From: Sabethes cyaneus
Lineage: Eukaryota; Arthropoda; Insecta; Diptera; Culicidae
Length of the DNA: 64,000 nucleotides
Assembly: GCF_943734655.1 (NCBI RefSeq)
Contig: NC_071355.1
Location: forward strand, 197,097,939 to 197,161,938
Direction of reading: 5' to 3'
Under the pieces are notes generated by a model that ran no database searches, was not told the origin of the DNA, and was given only the letters and a program-made list of their open reading frames with translations. Positions 12,141 through 24,312 of the stretch are shown one piece after another. The translations under genes and the position numbers were made by a program. Within the stretch, counting starts at the first letter, position 1. Every line of letters begins with the position of its first letter.

Positions 12141-13330
12141 AGCGGTTATGCACTGTTTTTTGTCACACCGTGTTATTGTTTTCTTAACGCTGTTTGTGAA
12201 CTTTAAAGCGACGTACGATTCAGTTAAACCAAATGAGCTGTGGCAGATAATGCTAGAACATGGTTTTCCGACGAAACTAGTTACACTGTTTGGTGCGACG
12301 CTGGACGGATCCAAATCACGCATTAAAATAGCGGGTGAGATCTCAGTTGCTTTCGTGACGTTGGATGGACTGAAGCAAGGGGATGCACTCTCTAACCTGC
12401 CATTCAACATTGCCTTGGAAAGTGCATTACGAATACGAAGGGCAAGCGTGGAATGGAACTATCATCACGAAATCTCACATGCTTCTTGGTTTTGCGGAAG
12501 CCGTCGATATCATCGGAATCAGCTATAAGGCAGTGGACGAGGCCTTCGGGCCTTTTAAAAGGGAAGCGGCGAGACTGGGACTTACCATTAACACCGCCAA
12601 AACGAAGTACATGGTTGCTGGTAGAGAACGTGGGAGCCCAAGTGGTGTTGGTGCCGCGGTGAAGTTAGATGGGGAACGATATGAAGTAGTAGAGGAATTT
12701 ATATACCTTGGTACAATCCAGACATGTGACAACGATTTAAACCGCGAAGTGAAACGACGAGTTGCAGTCGCGAATCGGGCTTTCTAGGGATTACGTAGCC
12801 AGCTGAAGTCCAGTAGTTTGCAAATTCGCACAAAACTGGCGCTCTACAGAACACTAATCCTCCCGGTGGCGCTTTACGGACACGAATCATGGACGCTAAA
12901 GGAAGCTGATCGGCGAGTGCTTGGGGTTTTTGAGCGTAAAATTCTGCGATCTATACTTGGTGGCAAAATGGAATATGGAGTGTGCCGCAGACGCATGAAT
13001 CACGAGATGTACCAAGTATACAAATATGCTGATATAGTGAAGGTAGTGCAATGTGGCAGGCTGCGGAGGGCTGGACACGTGGCCAGAATGCCAGATGAAA
13101 GAGTAGCCAAAACTATTTTCAACAGAGAACCAGGAAGAGGCCGTAGACTCCAAGGCAGACCCCGCACCCGATGGGTGTGTGTTGTCGAAGACGATACACG
13201 TTCAGCTGGTGTTCGTGGGGATTGCAGAACGGCAGCCCAGGACCGACGGTACTGGAGGATCATAATTCGTTCGGCGCAGGATCGGTAACGAACCGTTGCC
13301 ACTAAAGTAAAGTAAAGTAAGTATTATCAG
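12141..13330 (+). mobile_element. RTE-type non-LTR fragment (RT core to 3' tail), second subfamily
   Basis: The RT core is readable as LFVNFKATYDSVKPNELWQI, then FVTLDGLKQGDALSNLPFNI, then the region of the second catalytic site, where the expected F-A-D-D is replaced by FAEAVDIIG. After frame changes come VVEEFIYLGTIQTCDN and a 156-codon block with VALYGHESWTLKEADRRVLG and HVARMPDERVAKTIF. The 3' end is AAAGTAAAGTAAAGTAAGT at 13,303-13,321. It starts abruptly in R1 sequence at about 12,140-12,170. The altered catalytic site and the stops show it is inactive. Confidence 0.75.
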
Positions 13331-13394
13331 TGAAGTCATCAGTGAAGACACTTGCGGTCGAATAATCTGAACCTCCGTACAAAGTGCACATACA

Positions 13395-13855
13395 TTGTAC
13401 AAACCGCTAATTAGACCAGTTGTCCTCTACGTATATGAAACGTGGACGCTGGCAGAAGAGAACTCGCAGCGAGCACTCAGAAATTTCGAACGGCGGATGC
13501 AAAGAATCATCTTGGACTAGGGTGGCGTGCCCAGAGAACGGTGCATGAAAGCGAAGAATGGACCACGAAATCGTGCGTCTGTACGTGGTTAAAGCTGGAC
13601 GGATACGTTGGGCACTACATGTTGCTATAATACCGGACAACTATCCTGCAAAAATGGTTTTCGCATCGACTCCAGAAGGAACAAGACGAAGAGGGACACA
13701 GCGAGCGAGGTGGCAAAACCAGGTGGAGCGAGATCTGGCGATCACTGGATGCCCGCGGACTGGAGATCAGTGGGCATGAACCGAAATAGATAGAGGAATT
13801 ACGTTATGCAGGCCTTGTCATAAGACGTAAGGCCAACGTAGTAAGTAAGTGATAT
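13395..13855 (+). mobile_element. RTE-type C-terminal fragment with AAGT tail
   Basis: Plus-strand blocks ETWTLAEEN, RIRWALHVAIIPDNYPAKMV and RRRGTQRARWQNQVERDLA match the RTE C-terminal region of the copy at 35.2 kb. Several frame changes occur between 13,430 and 13,570. The fragment ends in GTAAGTAAGTGA at about 13,841-13,852. Confidence 0.7.
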
Positions 13856-13859
13856 TCGG

Positions 13860-15250
13860 CCTAGTGACCTTCGACCGAATAATCTGTAATAACTTTCGAA
13901 AATGTGGCTCATTATAGGCGAAAATTTTCTAGGGAATGGTAGGTTCTAGGAAATGGCTTTCTGTCATCAAATTATTTTAAGAGAAATTAAACATCATTTA
14001 AGCATTATATCTACGTGAAATACTTAATATACACTAAACAAGTAGAGACACTGGTATACAAGGTGAATTCTCTTACACAAAAAATACTGCCAAACTAGAT
14101 ACGAATTTTTGATAATCCTACAAAATGAGCATTCATTAACTTTTCGTCGGTAAACCCAATTTAAGAAGCCGCTTTTGTACCCAAAACAGAGGCTCTGGTC
14201 AGAATTGGATTCATTGCATTCTTCTTGCCAATCTGAATACAGAGAATGTATTTTCATGCACAGAATTTTTGTTTCAAACAAAAAAAAATGCTTTTGAAAT
14301 TTATATAACCAATGACGACTTATATAACATACAACCACTCATTTCTCCTTAAGCCAAACTACGCAGTTTTTCATTACTAGGTACTAGAAAAAATGCCAAA
14401 TGCCGGAAGTTAAATTTCACGATTCACGGCATACATGGCCCTTTATGTATATCTCATGTTAAAGTTATTTAATTTTGTTAACATTTATCGTCAGCCCAGA
14501 AAAAAAATTGTAAAATTGCATATAGGTAAATTATGTATATAACTATTAAAAAAATATGAGACGTCATTCATTCTGTAAATTTCAAAAGTAGTTTTTTGTT
14601 TTTTGTTTTTTGTTTTTTGTTCATGAAAATATATCCTACCTGTGTTCAGATTGGCAAGAAGAATACAGCGAATTTATTTAAAAAAACCCGAATTAATCCA
14701 CCTAGCGGTGGGACCTAGGCTTTCTACTGTAACAATAATTATTTTTTATTTTCTTAGGAACATCTATAATTAAGATGACTATATTTTTAAACATCAGTTC
14801 CTTAGTCCTCAAAATCCTTAGTATACAGTAACATAGTAACATTCACAAGAACGAATTATTGCACGCATAATTATATTTTCTTTCCTAGGGTGTGAAATAT
14901 TTGTCAAAGCGTCATTTAATTTACTTTATCAACATCTTCTTTTTTATATCTAAATGATTTAAACCTATATGTAAACACAAAAGATCTGTAGATGGCCTTA
15001 ACTTTTGGCGCTTTAGAGCCACATAAGACGTTTGTTTTGAATTGACAATGAGTAATTCTCGCTGAAACAGGGCCACTACTGACACGAGGTCTTCAAATAT
15101 TGAAACTTTTGCGCTTAATTGGTTGAAAATGGTTGAAAAATAAAACTTACACTTTTGACACCGCGAAATAGTGGACCCTCGTTCCCCAAGGGGCCTACAG
15201 TTTCAAAAATAGTTGAATTTTCAGCAAACCTTGAGATCTATACCATGTGA
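13860..15250. other. AT-rich intergenic DNA with a simple repeat and an inverted repeat
   Basis: No gene is supported. A run of GTTTTTT units lies at about 14,590-14,622. An imperfect inverted repeat at 14,210-14,672 is listed separately. Confidence 0.5.
14210..14672. repeat. Long imperfect inverted repeat (possible MITE)
   Basis: The left arm TTCTTCTTGCCAATCTGAA (about 14,219) and the right arm TTCAGATTGGCAAGAAGAAT (about 14,645) are reverse complements. Similarity extends inward to TATTTTCATG on the left and CATGAAAATATA on the right. The loop of about 340 bases includes the GTTTTTT repeat. No target duplication is obvious. Confidence 0.45.
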
Positions 15251-16710
15251 TCTTATATATAAAAATGGAAGTGGAAAAGTTCGACCGCGCATCACTTGAG
15301 AACGGAGCGCCCGATTTGAGCCGTCTTTTCTTTATTGTGTTCGTTTCCACCACCGCTATGTTTTTACGGCGAGAAAAGTTGAAAAATTTACTCGGAAGAT
15401 AGGAAAACTCGAAAAATTAGTTTTCCATATAAAACCCGCAACGCATTGTATGCGCCATGTCGTTGGCTGCTATGATCATCGTACGATTTTTTGCAGCACC
15501 GTTGTCGTCTTCAAGCAAACACGTGGTTACCTTTACTGGAATCGCCACATCTAACAATGCTATTAAACATTTTGGGGGTTTACAATTTCAGAAAATAACC
15601 AATCAATAGGTCCAACTTAATAATCAACCTAAACTCAAGCCTAAAGCGTCAGCAATAAAATTCGTTAATTTCATTCATTCGTTCATTCATTTATCAAATT
15701 TATGAAACAAACACGAATCATTTTTATTCCTTTTTACATCGGATGCGTAGCTAGAAGATCCAGTGCAGGTTAACAAAAGGTTTAAGCACTAAATTCACTA
15801 AATTGCCACTTCCCAATCGTCAAATGAAGAATACATTTTACATATGTTAACGGATTACGAGCATATTCGGTTTAACTGAATATCAAGCTAATAAATCAAC
15901 AGTAAGAGCATATGATTTAGAATTTTTAAAAAAATTGTGAACGAAGCAACTATTATACATCGTATTTAAGGGATCAGTCCCGGCGTAGTGGTTAGCATTC
16001 ACGCCTTTCACGCCGAGGACCCAGGTTTAAATCCCAACTCCGCAGAAGTCACAAATGACCCAAGCTGGTTAAAGTGACTATAATCAAAACAAAAAACAAA
16101 GGAACAATACAGCGATCAATTGATTTTGTGGTTTATTATTCCACATTATTTAGTTTGTTTTGAGAATTGAGAATAACAGTTATCGAGATTCAGCAATGCA
16201 ATTCCTTTGGGAAATTGTTATCAATAGATTTATGAATAAAAAAAATAAAAATCTGATGACTGTTGATATTGAATACATATCAGAATATAAAATTGGCCCT
16301 TAAATTTTCGAGCAATTCCAAAGTTGCAGCAGACGATATTAGCCGTCGTACCAAATTTTACAACAAATATATTAACATCCAGTATTACTATTTTTAACCA
16401 GCAGAGTTTATAAAACAAGACTCAATGCAACTACCACAAACACGACTGTTGATATTGCGGGGATTGGCAAACCAACTTTTACACCGATATGCATTTCTTA
16501 CTAATGACTTAATACAGTTGTTAAATTTAGACATTCTCTGAAATCCCAGCGTTTAATAAACCAAACGCAGAACTCCTTAGACAACGGCAAAACTTGACTT
16601 ATACCTAGAAAATATCCCTTTTTCTAAAACGCAGCAGGAGTTCATCTGAAGTTTACATATCGTATATTTAGCCCAAATTGTGGCAGTACGAAGTTTGCCG
16701 GGTCTTCTAG
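15251..16710 (+). mobile_element. Possible Helitron-like element
   Basis: The left side has A followed by TCTTATATATAAAAATGG at 15,251. The right side ends AAGTTTGCCGGGTCTTCTAG at 16,710 followed by T. This 5'-TC / CTAG-3' layout between A and T fits Helitrons. I cannot see a convincing 3' hairpin, no Rep/helicase is present, and a SINE lies inside. The call is tentative. Confidence 0.25.
15968..16105 (+). mobile_element. tRNA-derived SINE
   Basis: GGCGTAGTGGTTAGCATTCA resembles a pol III A box, and GGTTTAAATCCC about 35 bases later resembles a B box (GGTTCGAATCC). The body continues to an A-rich end (ATAATCAAAACAAAAAACAA). There is no tRNA cloverleaf, so it is a SINE rather than a tRNA gene. 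Confidence 0.6.
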
Positions 16711-17268
16711 TATTTCATAAATTTGCCATGAAACGACTAACAAATGAGGTTGGGAAACAATATCGTTTTTCAGCGCATGCCTTTTTCGATAGACATGCGC
16801 AAAATTGGTTTGAAACTGTTTCCGAAATTCAATCAAAAAGTAAATTCAAAAGCTCATTTCCCCATGCACCCTAACACTTGTAAATGTGCGACATCTTTCG
16901 GAATCGGTGCTAACTTACACGAAAGAAGAATAACGTTCACCAACGACTCTGGAAGAAGGTATTTGCATTTTCGGGTTTTTGTGATCGATCAGAATTCATT
17001 TATTTACGGTATCGTTATTATCATCTTCTGCAATCAAATTGAGAGGCAGAAAACTCAATTTTAACGATTTTAACACCTAATATATATGAAGAAATTGAAC
17101 GTCACAACCGATTATTGTTGGTGAATGGTTCGAGTACACACTAGCGTTACGTTCATTACGAAGCAAAGATCCACTCTGCTCCGCTGATTGGCTGATTCGC
17201 ACGGATGACAAGACAACAGGAACAACCAGATTATTGATGTTTATATCGCGAGTCGGTGCAATCGTTTC

Positions 17269-17277
17269 TATATAAAG
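17269..17277 (+). promoter_or_regulatory. TATA box candidate upstream of PEN-2
   Basis: TATATAAAG lies 111 bases before the PEN-2 start codon, a spacing that would leave a short 5' untranslated region. No initiator or transcript data support it, so it is a candidate only. Confidence 0.4.
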
Positions 17278-17387
17278 TGTGAAAGATTGTAAATAACTTT
17301 AGAACTACAAGTTAAGCACACATATTTGGTAGAGGAATAGATAAGCTTAATTAACTATACCTTAGAAATATAAAAAAAATAGTCAAA

Positions 17388-18092
17388 ATGGACTTGTCGA
17401 GAGTCCCCAATGAACGTAAATTGTATTTGTGCAAATGGTATTTCAAAGGTAAGGTATTAATAATCCAACACAAAATAGAAAATTTACAGCATTTCTATCT
17501 TCCAGTCGGATTTGCACTGCTTCCTTTCGTGTGGGCCATCAATACCTGTTGGTTTTTCAGTGAAGCTTTCCGGAAGCCAGCCTATGATGAGCAAAAGGAA
17601 ATCAAGAAATGTAAGTTAAGGAGCTAAACTGCATCATATACGAGGCTCTCGTTAATTGGATCATCATTGTGAATAATGAAATAGACTTGATCAATGTCTA
17701 CTATACTTTTAAGTAATGTCTATTGTAAAACCTTGAATGTTGATTTGGAAAATGAACAAAATTTCATTTTCCAATGACAAAAAAACCACAAAATATATGA
17801 GTCGTAAAGCCAGCCTCTTATATGTGCCCTGTTTCATTAATTGCTATTTAATAAGCTAATAGGCTATTCAACTAATGATAATTACAGCTTTTTATTATTC
17901 ACGTATTTGTTACATATATTAACCGCAATAAAAATAATTACTTTTGTTTCAGATGTTATACTGTCGGCAATAGGATCGTTCATCTGGCTGGTCGTAATTG
18001 CAACCTGGGTAGCTACGTTTCAGCTGAAACGTACAGACTGGGGCGACTTTGCAGACAGTATTAGCTTTATCATTCCGTTAGGACGAGCTTAA
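17388..18092 (+). CDS. pen-2: Gamma-secretase subunit PEN-2
   Basis: Three exons (17388-17448, 17506-17610, 17953-18092) join in frame to a 101-residue protein, exactly the usual PEN-2 length. The N-terminus MDLSRVPNERKLYLCKWYFK, the hydrophobic LLPFVWAINTCWFFSEAF and the C-terminal WGDFADSISFIIPLGRA are hallmark PEN-2 sequences. PEN-2 is the small multi-pass subunit of the gamma-secretase complex. It stabilises presenilin and triggers its endoproteolysis, so it is needed for Notch and other intramembrane cleavages. Donors are GTAAGG and GTAAGT; acceptors are CCAG and TCAG. The second intron is 342 bases. All conserved blocks are intact, so the gene looks functional. The next gene, on the same strand, starts 1.3 kb downstream after an inverted-repeat element. 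Confidence 0.95.
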
Positions 18093-18202
18093 ATAAGAAC
18101 AAATTATGCTAACTTTTGTAATATTTAAATGATAAATTATACCTATGCTTTATCGAAAACAACAATTTCATTGTACCTAGCGCATGAACACCTGCAAAAA
18201 GT

Positions 18203-19057
18203 ACTGCCCATAAATGAAAAATTGGCTAATATGCCATTTTTTCCAAAATTGAGATCATAATATCACATGATAGCATACACTCCAACCAATGTTCCTACGG
18301 AAGCCGATTGTAAAAAAATGTATTTTTGGAGGCACAGGACGTGAAACAATTTTGGCTAATATCCAAAATAAATGAGAAGTTGGCTAATATCCATAATGAT
18401 TTCAAACCGCATGCGCAGCAACCGATGTGTTCTTATTTCGCATTTTTCCATCACACATTAAAACTGATCATGTGGTGTGGTGGTTTCATACGTATGGTTA
18501 GCAATCTCAAGGTTTTTGGATCGAATCTTGTTATTTTTTCACATTTTATCTTTTTTTTACAATCAAGACAGCAGGCAGCTTCCATTAATGACGGCACGGA
18601 GTAGCTGCTTCTTCCTTCTGGCTTCAAGCGCTTGAAGCACACGCTTCGTTGGCAACTTGCCCGGGGTGCACGGATTACTTGTTTCGTCGTCCATTTCGTC
18701 TTCACCTGTGCTTCTTTATTGTTTTAGGTAGTTTCAAGCCATTTTGTAGACTCACTAACACGAGATAATTCACAACGTATGGACGTTAGCCAAATTTGCT
18801 CCCGAATTGTAAACTCTACTTGTGTTTATAAATGAAAAACTGGCTACTGCGTTAAAAACGTCCGGCGGAGGGAATTTGGCCACATCTATCGCTGTTGGAA
18901 CTCAACGGTGTGGCTTCGGTGTGTATGAGGGGTAATATGCACATTAAACAGGTTGCCATTACCGCGTAAAACATCTTTTACAGACAAAAGTAATAAAATT
19001 GCATTTTTCTCATGTTCATGTCGGTGGCATATTAGCCAATTTGTCATTTATGGGCAG
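18203..19057. mobile_element. Non-autonomous DNA element with about 33-base TIRs
   Basis: The left end CTGCCCATAAATGAAAAATT and the right end (reverse complement CTGCCCATAAATGACAAATT) match, continuing through GGCTAATATGCCA. AGTA flanks both sides (18199-18202 and 19058-19061), a likely 4-base target duplication. The interior repeats TTGGCTAATATCCA twice near 18,352-18,393. There is no transposase ORF. It fills most of the space between PEN-2 and CFAP57. Confidence 0.65.
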
Positions 19058-19220
19058 AGTAGGCGACTATCGATCGACCGTTTCCAAGTTCACTTGCCCC
19101 TGTCAATTATAATTATTTGCGAAATCCACCTGTTGCATTGTGTGATTCAACCAACCATTTCCGAATAGTCAGCCGGGTGGTGCATCGGAACGCAAAAGCC
19201 ACCTCCGAGTAGTGGAATTC

Positions 19221-19234
19221 GTTGCCAAGGAATC
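19221..19234 (+). promoter_or_regulatory. RFX X-box-like motif upstream of CFAP57
   Basis: GTTGCCAAGGAATC fits the X-box consensus RYYNYY-N2-RRNRAC at all constrained positions but one. It lies about 160 bases before the CFAP57 start codon. RFX factors use X-boxes to drive ciliary genes, and CFAP57 is a ciliary gene, so the position is meaningful but unproven. Confidence 0.35.
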
Positions 19235-19379
19235 CTACCCAGGCGCCAGCATTGTTTATACGGATGGCCTGATTTCAGTTTGCCAGCGGGAACGTAATCG
19301 ATCGGTTCAGTTCAGTGAAAAAGTTGCATTTTGCATTGAAGCGAAATTGTGATTCTATGAGAACTTAATTACTGTAATT

Positions 19380-22300
19380 ATGGAGCTCGAAAAGGATTCC
19401 CGAGGTAAAGCAATATCTATCGTACCCAGGAATGTCTTTGGACTGCGTACCGACATTTTTGGCAATGTGCATTTTACAACGAAACAGGAAATCATTTATC
19501 CCGTGGCCGGAGTGCTTGCAATTCATGATTTTACAACAAATAAGCAGAAATTTTTGAGGTTCCCATAATAACTGGATTTAAAATCATAAGGGTAACAACG
19601 AGCTTATTTTAGGTTTCCGGAAAACTATCATCCCGAACGAATTGTCATAAGTCCAGATAGGAAATATATCGCCGTTTCCGAGAAAAGTGCTGACAAGTAA
19701 GTGACACAACACGCCACAATAAATTGAAATAAGTCACAATGGTTTTAAGCAAATTAAAGATTGTTCCCAATTTTCCTAGAAGCATTTAACTTCTCGAATA
19801 ATTATTAGTCATTCACATACAAGACAACTTCTAATGAAAGCAAAAACGAAAGATTTATTTTGAACCATTTTTTTGTGATGTCCTGGTTTTATACGAGAAA
19901 AAAACTTTTTGAACGCTCGTAACCGTTAGTTGGATCGAATTGATGGAGGCTCCTTGTTGTTTTAGTCTATTTTCAGAATAGAGTAAAGTGAAAAACTATT
20001 TGAATCTGCAAGGAGCTATCAATCTCTTCGAAATCAATAAATTTGCAGTACTGGGTTTAGCTCTGTTGAAAACACTACCTACTGCAATATCTCAACTGAA
20101 GGCTAAAAATATTGAATTCATAATCGTCCAGATATTTAAGTTTTAATTGAAAAACCTTCGTTAAGGCTGGTTAATGAGCTGACAATTAAAGTATATATTC
20201 TTTTGTTATCTAAATTAAAGCAAATCGTTGATCAACATTTACGAAATTTCCACTTTGAAAAAACGAAAGACGCTTCAGCTGCCACCGGACTGCCCGAACA
20301 CGCAAATCGGCAACATATGCTTCACGCACGATTCGCGCGGAATTGCTGTTTTGTCGGTCGAACCAGACACATTCCTGTCGATCTTTTCGTTCGACAAAAA
20401 TGAATCCCTGATCATAGGCCGCGCGTCGAACTCCAGCCAGCAAGGCCAGGCTAACTACCTGTCCTGCAATCCAAGCGATGCAACGATTGTTGCCGTTGGA
20501 GGCTACTACATGTTGAAGATCATGAACAAAACGGACAAAGGCTTTGGGCAGATTGGAACCATCAAAGGCGATCAATTGCTGGTGACGTCAATCGCATGGC
20601 TAACATCAGATGCACTCGCCGCTGGGACAGCGGAAACAGAACTGATCATTGTGGAGTCCGGAGAACTAAAGCTAAAGCTGCGGGCAGATGAGGTGGAAAG
20701 TATTGATCTTGCAACGGATGTGGAAGGAGATCTTTCACCACCTCCGGATGATGGCACTGGTCCCCAAAAAGACCGCAGCGATGTGCTGTGTCTAACGCAG
20801 TTTGATCAAGGCTTCCTTTATTCGATCCACAACGCAGTTCATGTTTTTGAGAAATCATCAGCATATACATTCACCAAGAAATCGATCATTAGAATACCGA
20901 TCACCCTGTACGATAAGGAGTCGTACAAAATTCTGAACGTCGCTGTGAATGCTGAACAGGATACCATCATTGTAGCCACGCAGCATTCACAGATTTACAT
21001 CGGGATGCTTTTTGTACCGGAAACCTTGAAAGTTAGCGAACTGGTATTCCGCCATTTAGGAGAACCATTACACGTTAGTGGAATCGTCGGGTTATCTGTC
21101 TGCTCCTGGAAACCGATCATTATGACGGCTTGTAAGTCCAAAAATTCAAATACTTTAGCCAAATGATATTAATTGGAGTTCCTCTTTATATTTTACAGCA
21201 AAAGATCTTACGGTACGCCTTTGGAACTATCAAAGTATGAAAGTGGAGCTGGTGAAAAAGTACTTAATCGAAATTGGTGTAATAGCCCTTCACCCTTCAG
21301 GGTTTTTCGCAGCCGTCGGCTTTATTGATCTCCTTCGGTTGGTGCAAATTCAGTTGGATGATTTGAAAGTAACGAAAGTATTCAATTTTCCGAGCTGTAC
21401 GCAGCTAAAATTTTCCAACCAAGGCCATCTGCTCGCGGCTGCTCATGGAAAGCTCATTAATTTGATTAGTATCTTCACGTTTGAAATCATACAAACACTT
21501 AAAGGTCACAATGGAAAGATTCTGAGCTTATCGTGGAGCTCGGATGATGCGATCCTCGCATCCGGAGGAGACGATGGGGCAATCTACAAGTGGAATGTAG
21601 TCACCGGAGAGCGAGTGGAAGAGATCGTTCAAAAAGGAATCCATTACCGATCACTAGCTCTAACCAGTGATGCCAATTCAGTTTATGCCATCACCAATAC
21701 AGGTCTCATACGAGAAATGTGTAAATCAGACATTGTAGGTGTTTGAATAATCACGGTTAATTGGGTCTTAGAACTAACAAGTTACCTCTTTCAGAATCGG
21801 GAATTCAAAATCCCTGAGTTGACTCCACTTACCGATATTGCTATGTCACGATCGGATGTGATTATGTTCGTAGGAACGGAGAAGGGGCACCTCTACAATG
21901 TAGATGGCAGCGGAAACTGCACCAACTTTCGGTTCTTTAACACCAGTATCACAAAAACGTGCCTCACGTACAACGACAGTACGCTGATTACGGCAGCAGC
22001 CGATGGAACACTGATCATTTGGACTATCCTCAACTGCGAAGGCAAAACGGCCCCACATGCCCCGGAGCTTGGACTTTACTCGGATATTCTCATTGCGCGA
22101 CAGGATCTGGTGGACAAGAACGACGCGATCGCAACGCTTGAGATGCGTATTCAGCAGCAAATCATGGAGTTTCAGTACAAAATGAAGCAAGGTGACGCCT
22201 TTCATTCGGAGCAAATGCGAGACATACACCGGGACTACTGTTCAGCTATTGAAGAGCTAAAGGTATATAGTTTTTTTCATATTTGAAGTTCAGTTGAAAT

Positions 22301-23894
22301 GTTTCGAATCCCCTTTGACTTGTAGAAAAAGAACGAAGAAATGGAAATGGCACACGTAGAAGAATGTAACCTGATGACAGCCGGTATTGCCCAGGCCAAG
22401 GAAGAACACCAAAAAGAGATGATGGATTTTGAAGCTCAGTTCCACGAGAAAATCATAATGGAATACGAGAAACTAACGAATTTGAAGCAACGTATGGATC
22501 AAATGCGGGAGGACTATGAAATAAAACTGCGAAGATCAGCTGGTTGTCTGCAGGACACAATCGGTAAGCACTAACATATTAATTTTTGCTACTTCACTTC
22601 AAATAAAATTATGAATTCACAGAAACGTTAGAAGCAGAGCAGAAGAAACAACTGAACGATAAGCAAGAAATTATTAACGGATTGCTAAAGGAAATGGAAC
22701 GTAGAAGGCTTGAGTTCGACGAGTACTGCAAGCAAGTGGACGTAGATAACGATCGCCACAACGTAGAACTTAAGTTAAACTACGAGAAAAAGTTGCTCGA
22801 AGAAGAAGAGAACTGCATGAAATGGAGAGGCGAGGCTGGCGTATTAAAAAAAAAGTTTTCGACTCTCAATCGAGAAGCGGAAAACTATCGTAAGGAAATT
22901 GAAACGTTGCAGTATCAACACGGAAGGTTCCAGCAAGCTATTAAGCAGCATCAACGGGATATCGAAGATCTGAAGGGGGAGCTCAGTGAACGGGACGCAG
23001 TAATTAGGGATCGGGAAAAGAAATTGCACGACATGAACAGAAAGAATGGTGAGCTGGAGAAGTATAAGCAAGTACAGACGCACAAAATCAATGAACTGAA
23101 AAATCAGATCGAGCCGAAAGAAAGAGAAATCAAGGAGAAAAAGGAAGTCATTAGTGAAATGGAGGAGAAATTGGAGGAACTGCAGCAGAGCAACAAACAG
23201 TCAGCGTTACAACTGCAGGAGCTGCGCGATAAATACTACGGAGCTGATTTGGAGCTGAAGAAGGAACGAAATCGTTTCCGCAGTGCCAAGAATCAGTATC
23301 AGCAAGTGTGCAGAGAAATCTACAACGTCGCAGGTTTAATTCAGAAACCAGATGAGTTAAAACGTGGAATCAAAGACCTTTGTCATCGCTACTCGGATGA
23401 TAAGGAGCTGCAGAAATCGTTGGCACTAGACGAAGATGTCCAAAACGAGTTTCTCAGACAAAGAGAACATCTGGAGAAACTCACTAAAGGAGGCAAGCAC
23501 AAGAGTCACGAGAAAAGAGACACGGGTGAGATTATGAAACTTATAAAAGAAAATATGGAGCTTCTAGCAGAATTGAATAAACTTCGCGAGCTATTGAACG
23601 AGAAACAACGAGCGTGCACTAGAATGGAGGCACTGCTTGGCTTATCCAGCAAAGCTATATCCCCGAGAGAAGCTAAGCTGAAACTGGAAAAAGCTGTGGC
23701 CGTATGTATTAATCGGCAAAGATGTTTTGAACTAAATTTATATTGAACTTTTTTTTCAGGATAAAGACGAATTGGAAAGCAGGCATAAAGAGCAAACCGA
23801 CAAACTGCAGGATATCGTCAAAACGCTGTCTAACGAAAATCAAAATCTGCGATCTGAGATCGTTGCTCTGAATAAGAGAACTATTAATCGATAA
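19380..23894 (+). CDS. CFAP57: Cilia- and flagella-associated protein 57 (WDR65)
   Basis: Eight exons (19380-19558, 19613-19696, 20221-21131, 21199-21734, 21795-22262, 22326-22563, 22623-23701, 23760-23894) join in frame to about 1209 residues, near the family's usual 1250. The first half (about residues 1-690) is WD-repeat beta-propeller. Clear blades include KDLTVRLWNY and ILSLSWSSDDAILASGGDDG followed by AIYKWN. The second half is continuous coiled coil rich in E, K, Q and L. CFAP57 is an axonemal protein tied to inner-arm dynein docking and the nexin-dynein regulatory region; in insects it should act in sperm flagella and ciliated sensory neurons. The exon 1 donor (GAG|GTTCCC) is weak but the protein join KFLR-FPENYH fits the family. 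Other junctions are conventional. The gene converges on the GFOD gene 418 bases away. Confidence 0.92.
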
Positions 23895-23927
23895 ACTGAT
23901 TACTTTTTTGTTTTAAATATTGGTGAA

Positions 23928-23933
23928 AATAAA
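23928..23933 (+). other. Polyadenylation signal of CFAP57
   Basis: AATAAA lies 34 bases after the CFAP57 stop codon. It is the only canonical signal between the two convergent genes on this strand. Confidence 0.6.
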
Positions 23934-24312
23934 CTAATGTATTAAATTATATTGCCTTCTAGTTTGACCTTGAGATATGTAACAAAACAGTTGACGTATG
24001 TGCTGCGAAGATAAAATTACCGTCATTCGGAGTCCAAAAATTTTCTTTCATTTTTTAACAACTTGACGTTCAATGTTTTTATAAGTTGTATATTTCGGCA
24101 ATGTTAGCATATATTGTATATGTATAGCAAAATAACGTATTAAATCAGTAAAAGCAAACGCAGGTATAAGCTTAATTGTAGCACGGAAACAAGCAACAAT
24201 GTTATAAACATAAAACAAGCGTCTAAAATGCATTATACGGAACATTCGGCACAGTAATAATAATAATAATGATAAAGGTACAAAAAGTCCTTACATAAAC
24301 TGTATTCCCAGT

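Noticed and set aside
15968..16105. Possible tRNA gene
   Set aside because: A- and B-box-like motifs exist, but no acceptor stem or cloverleaf can be drawn and an A-rich tail follows, so it is called a SINE.
16744..17064. 106-codon ORF upstream of PEN-2
   Set aside because: It has no recognisable domain, no homologous partner in the window, and overlaps two other equally long frames.
22844..23083. Minus-strand ORF inside the CFAP57 coiled coil
   Set aside because: It is an antisense shadow of a strongly biased coding exon.
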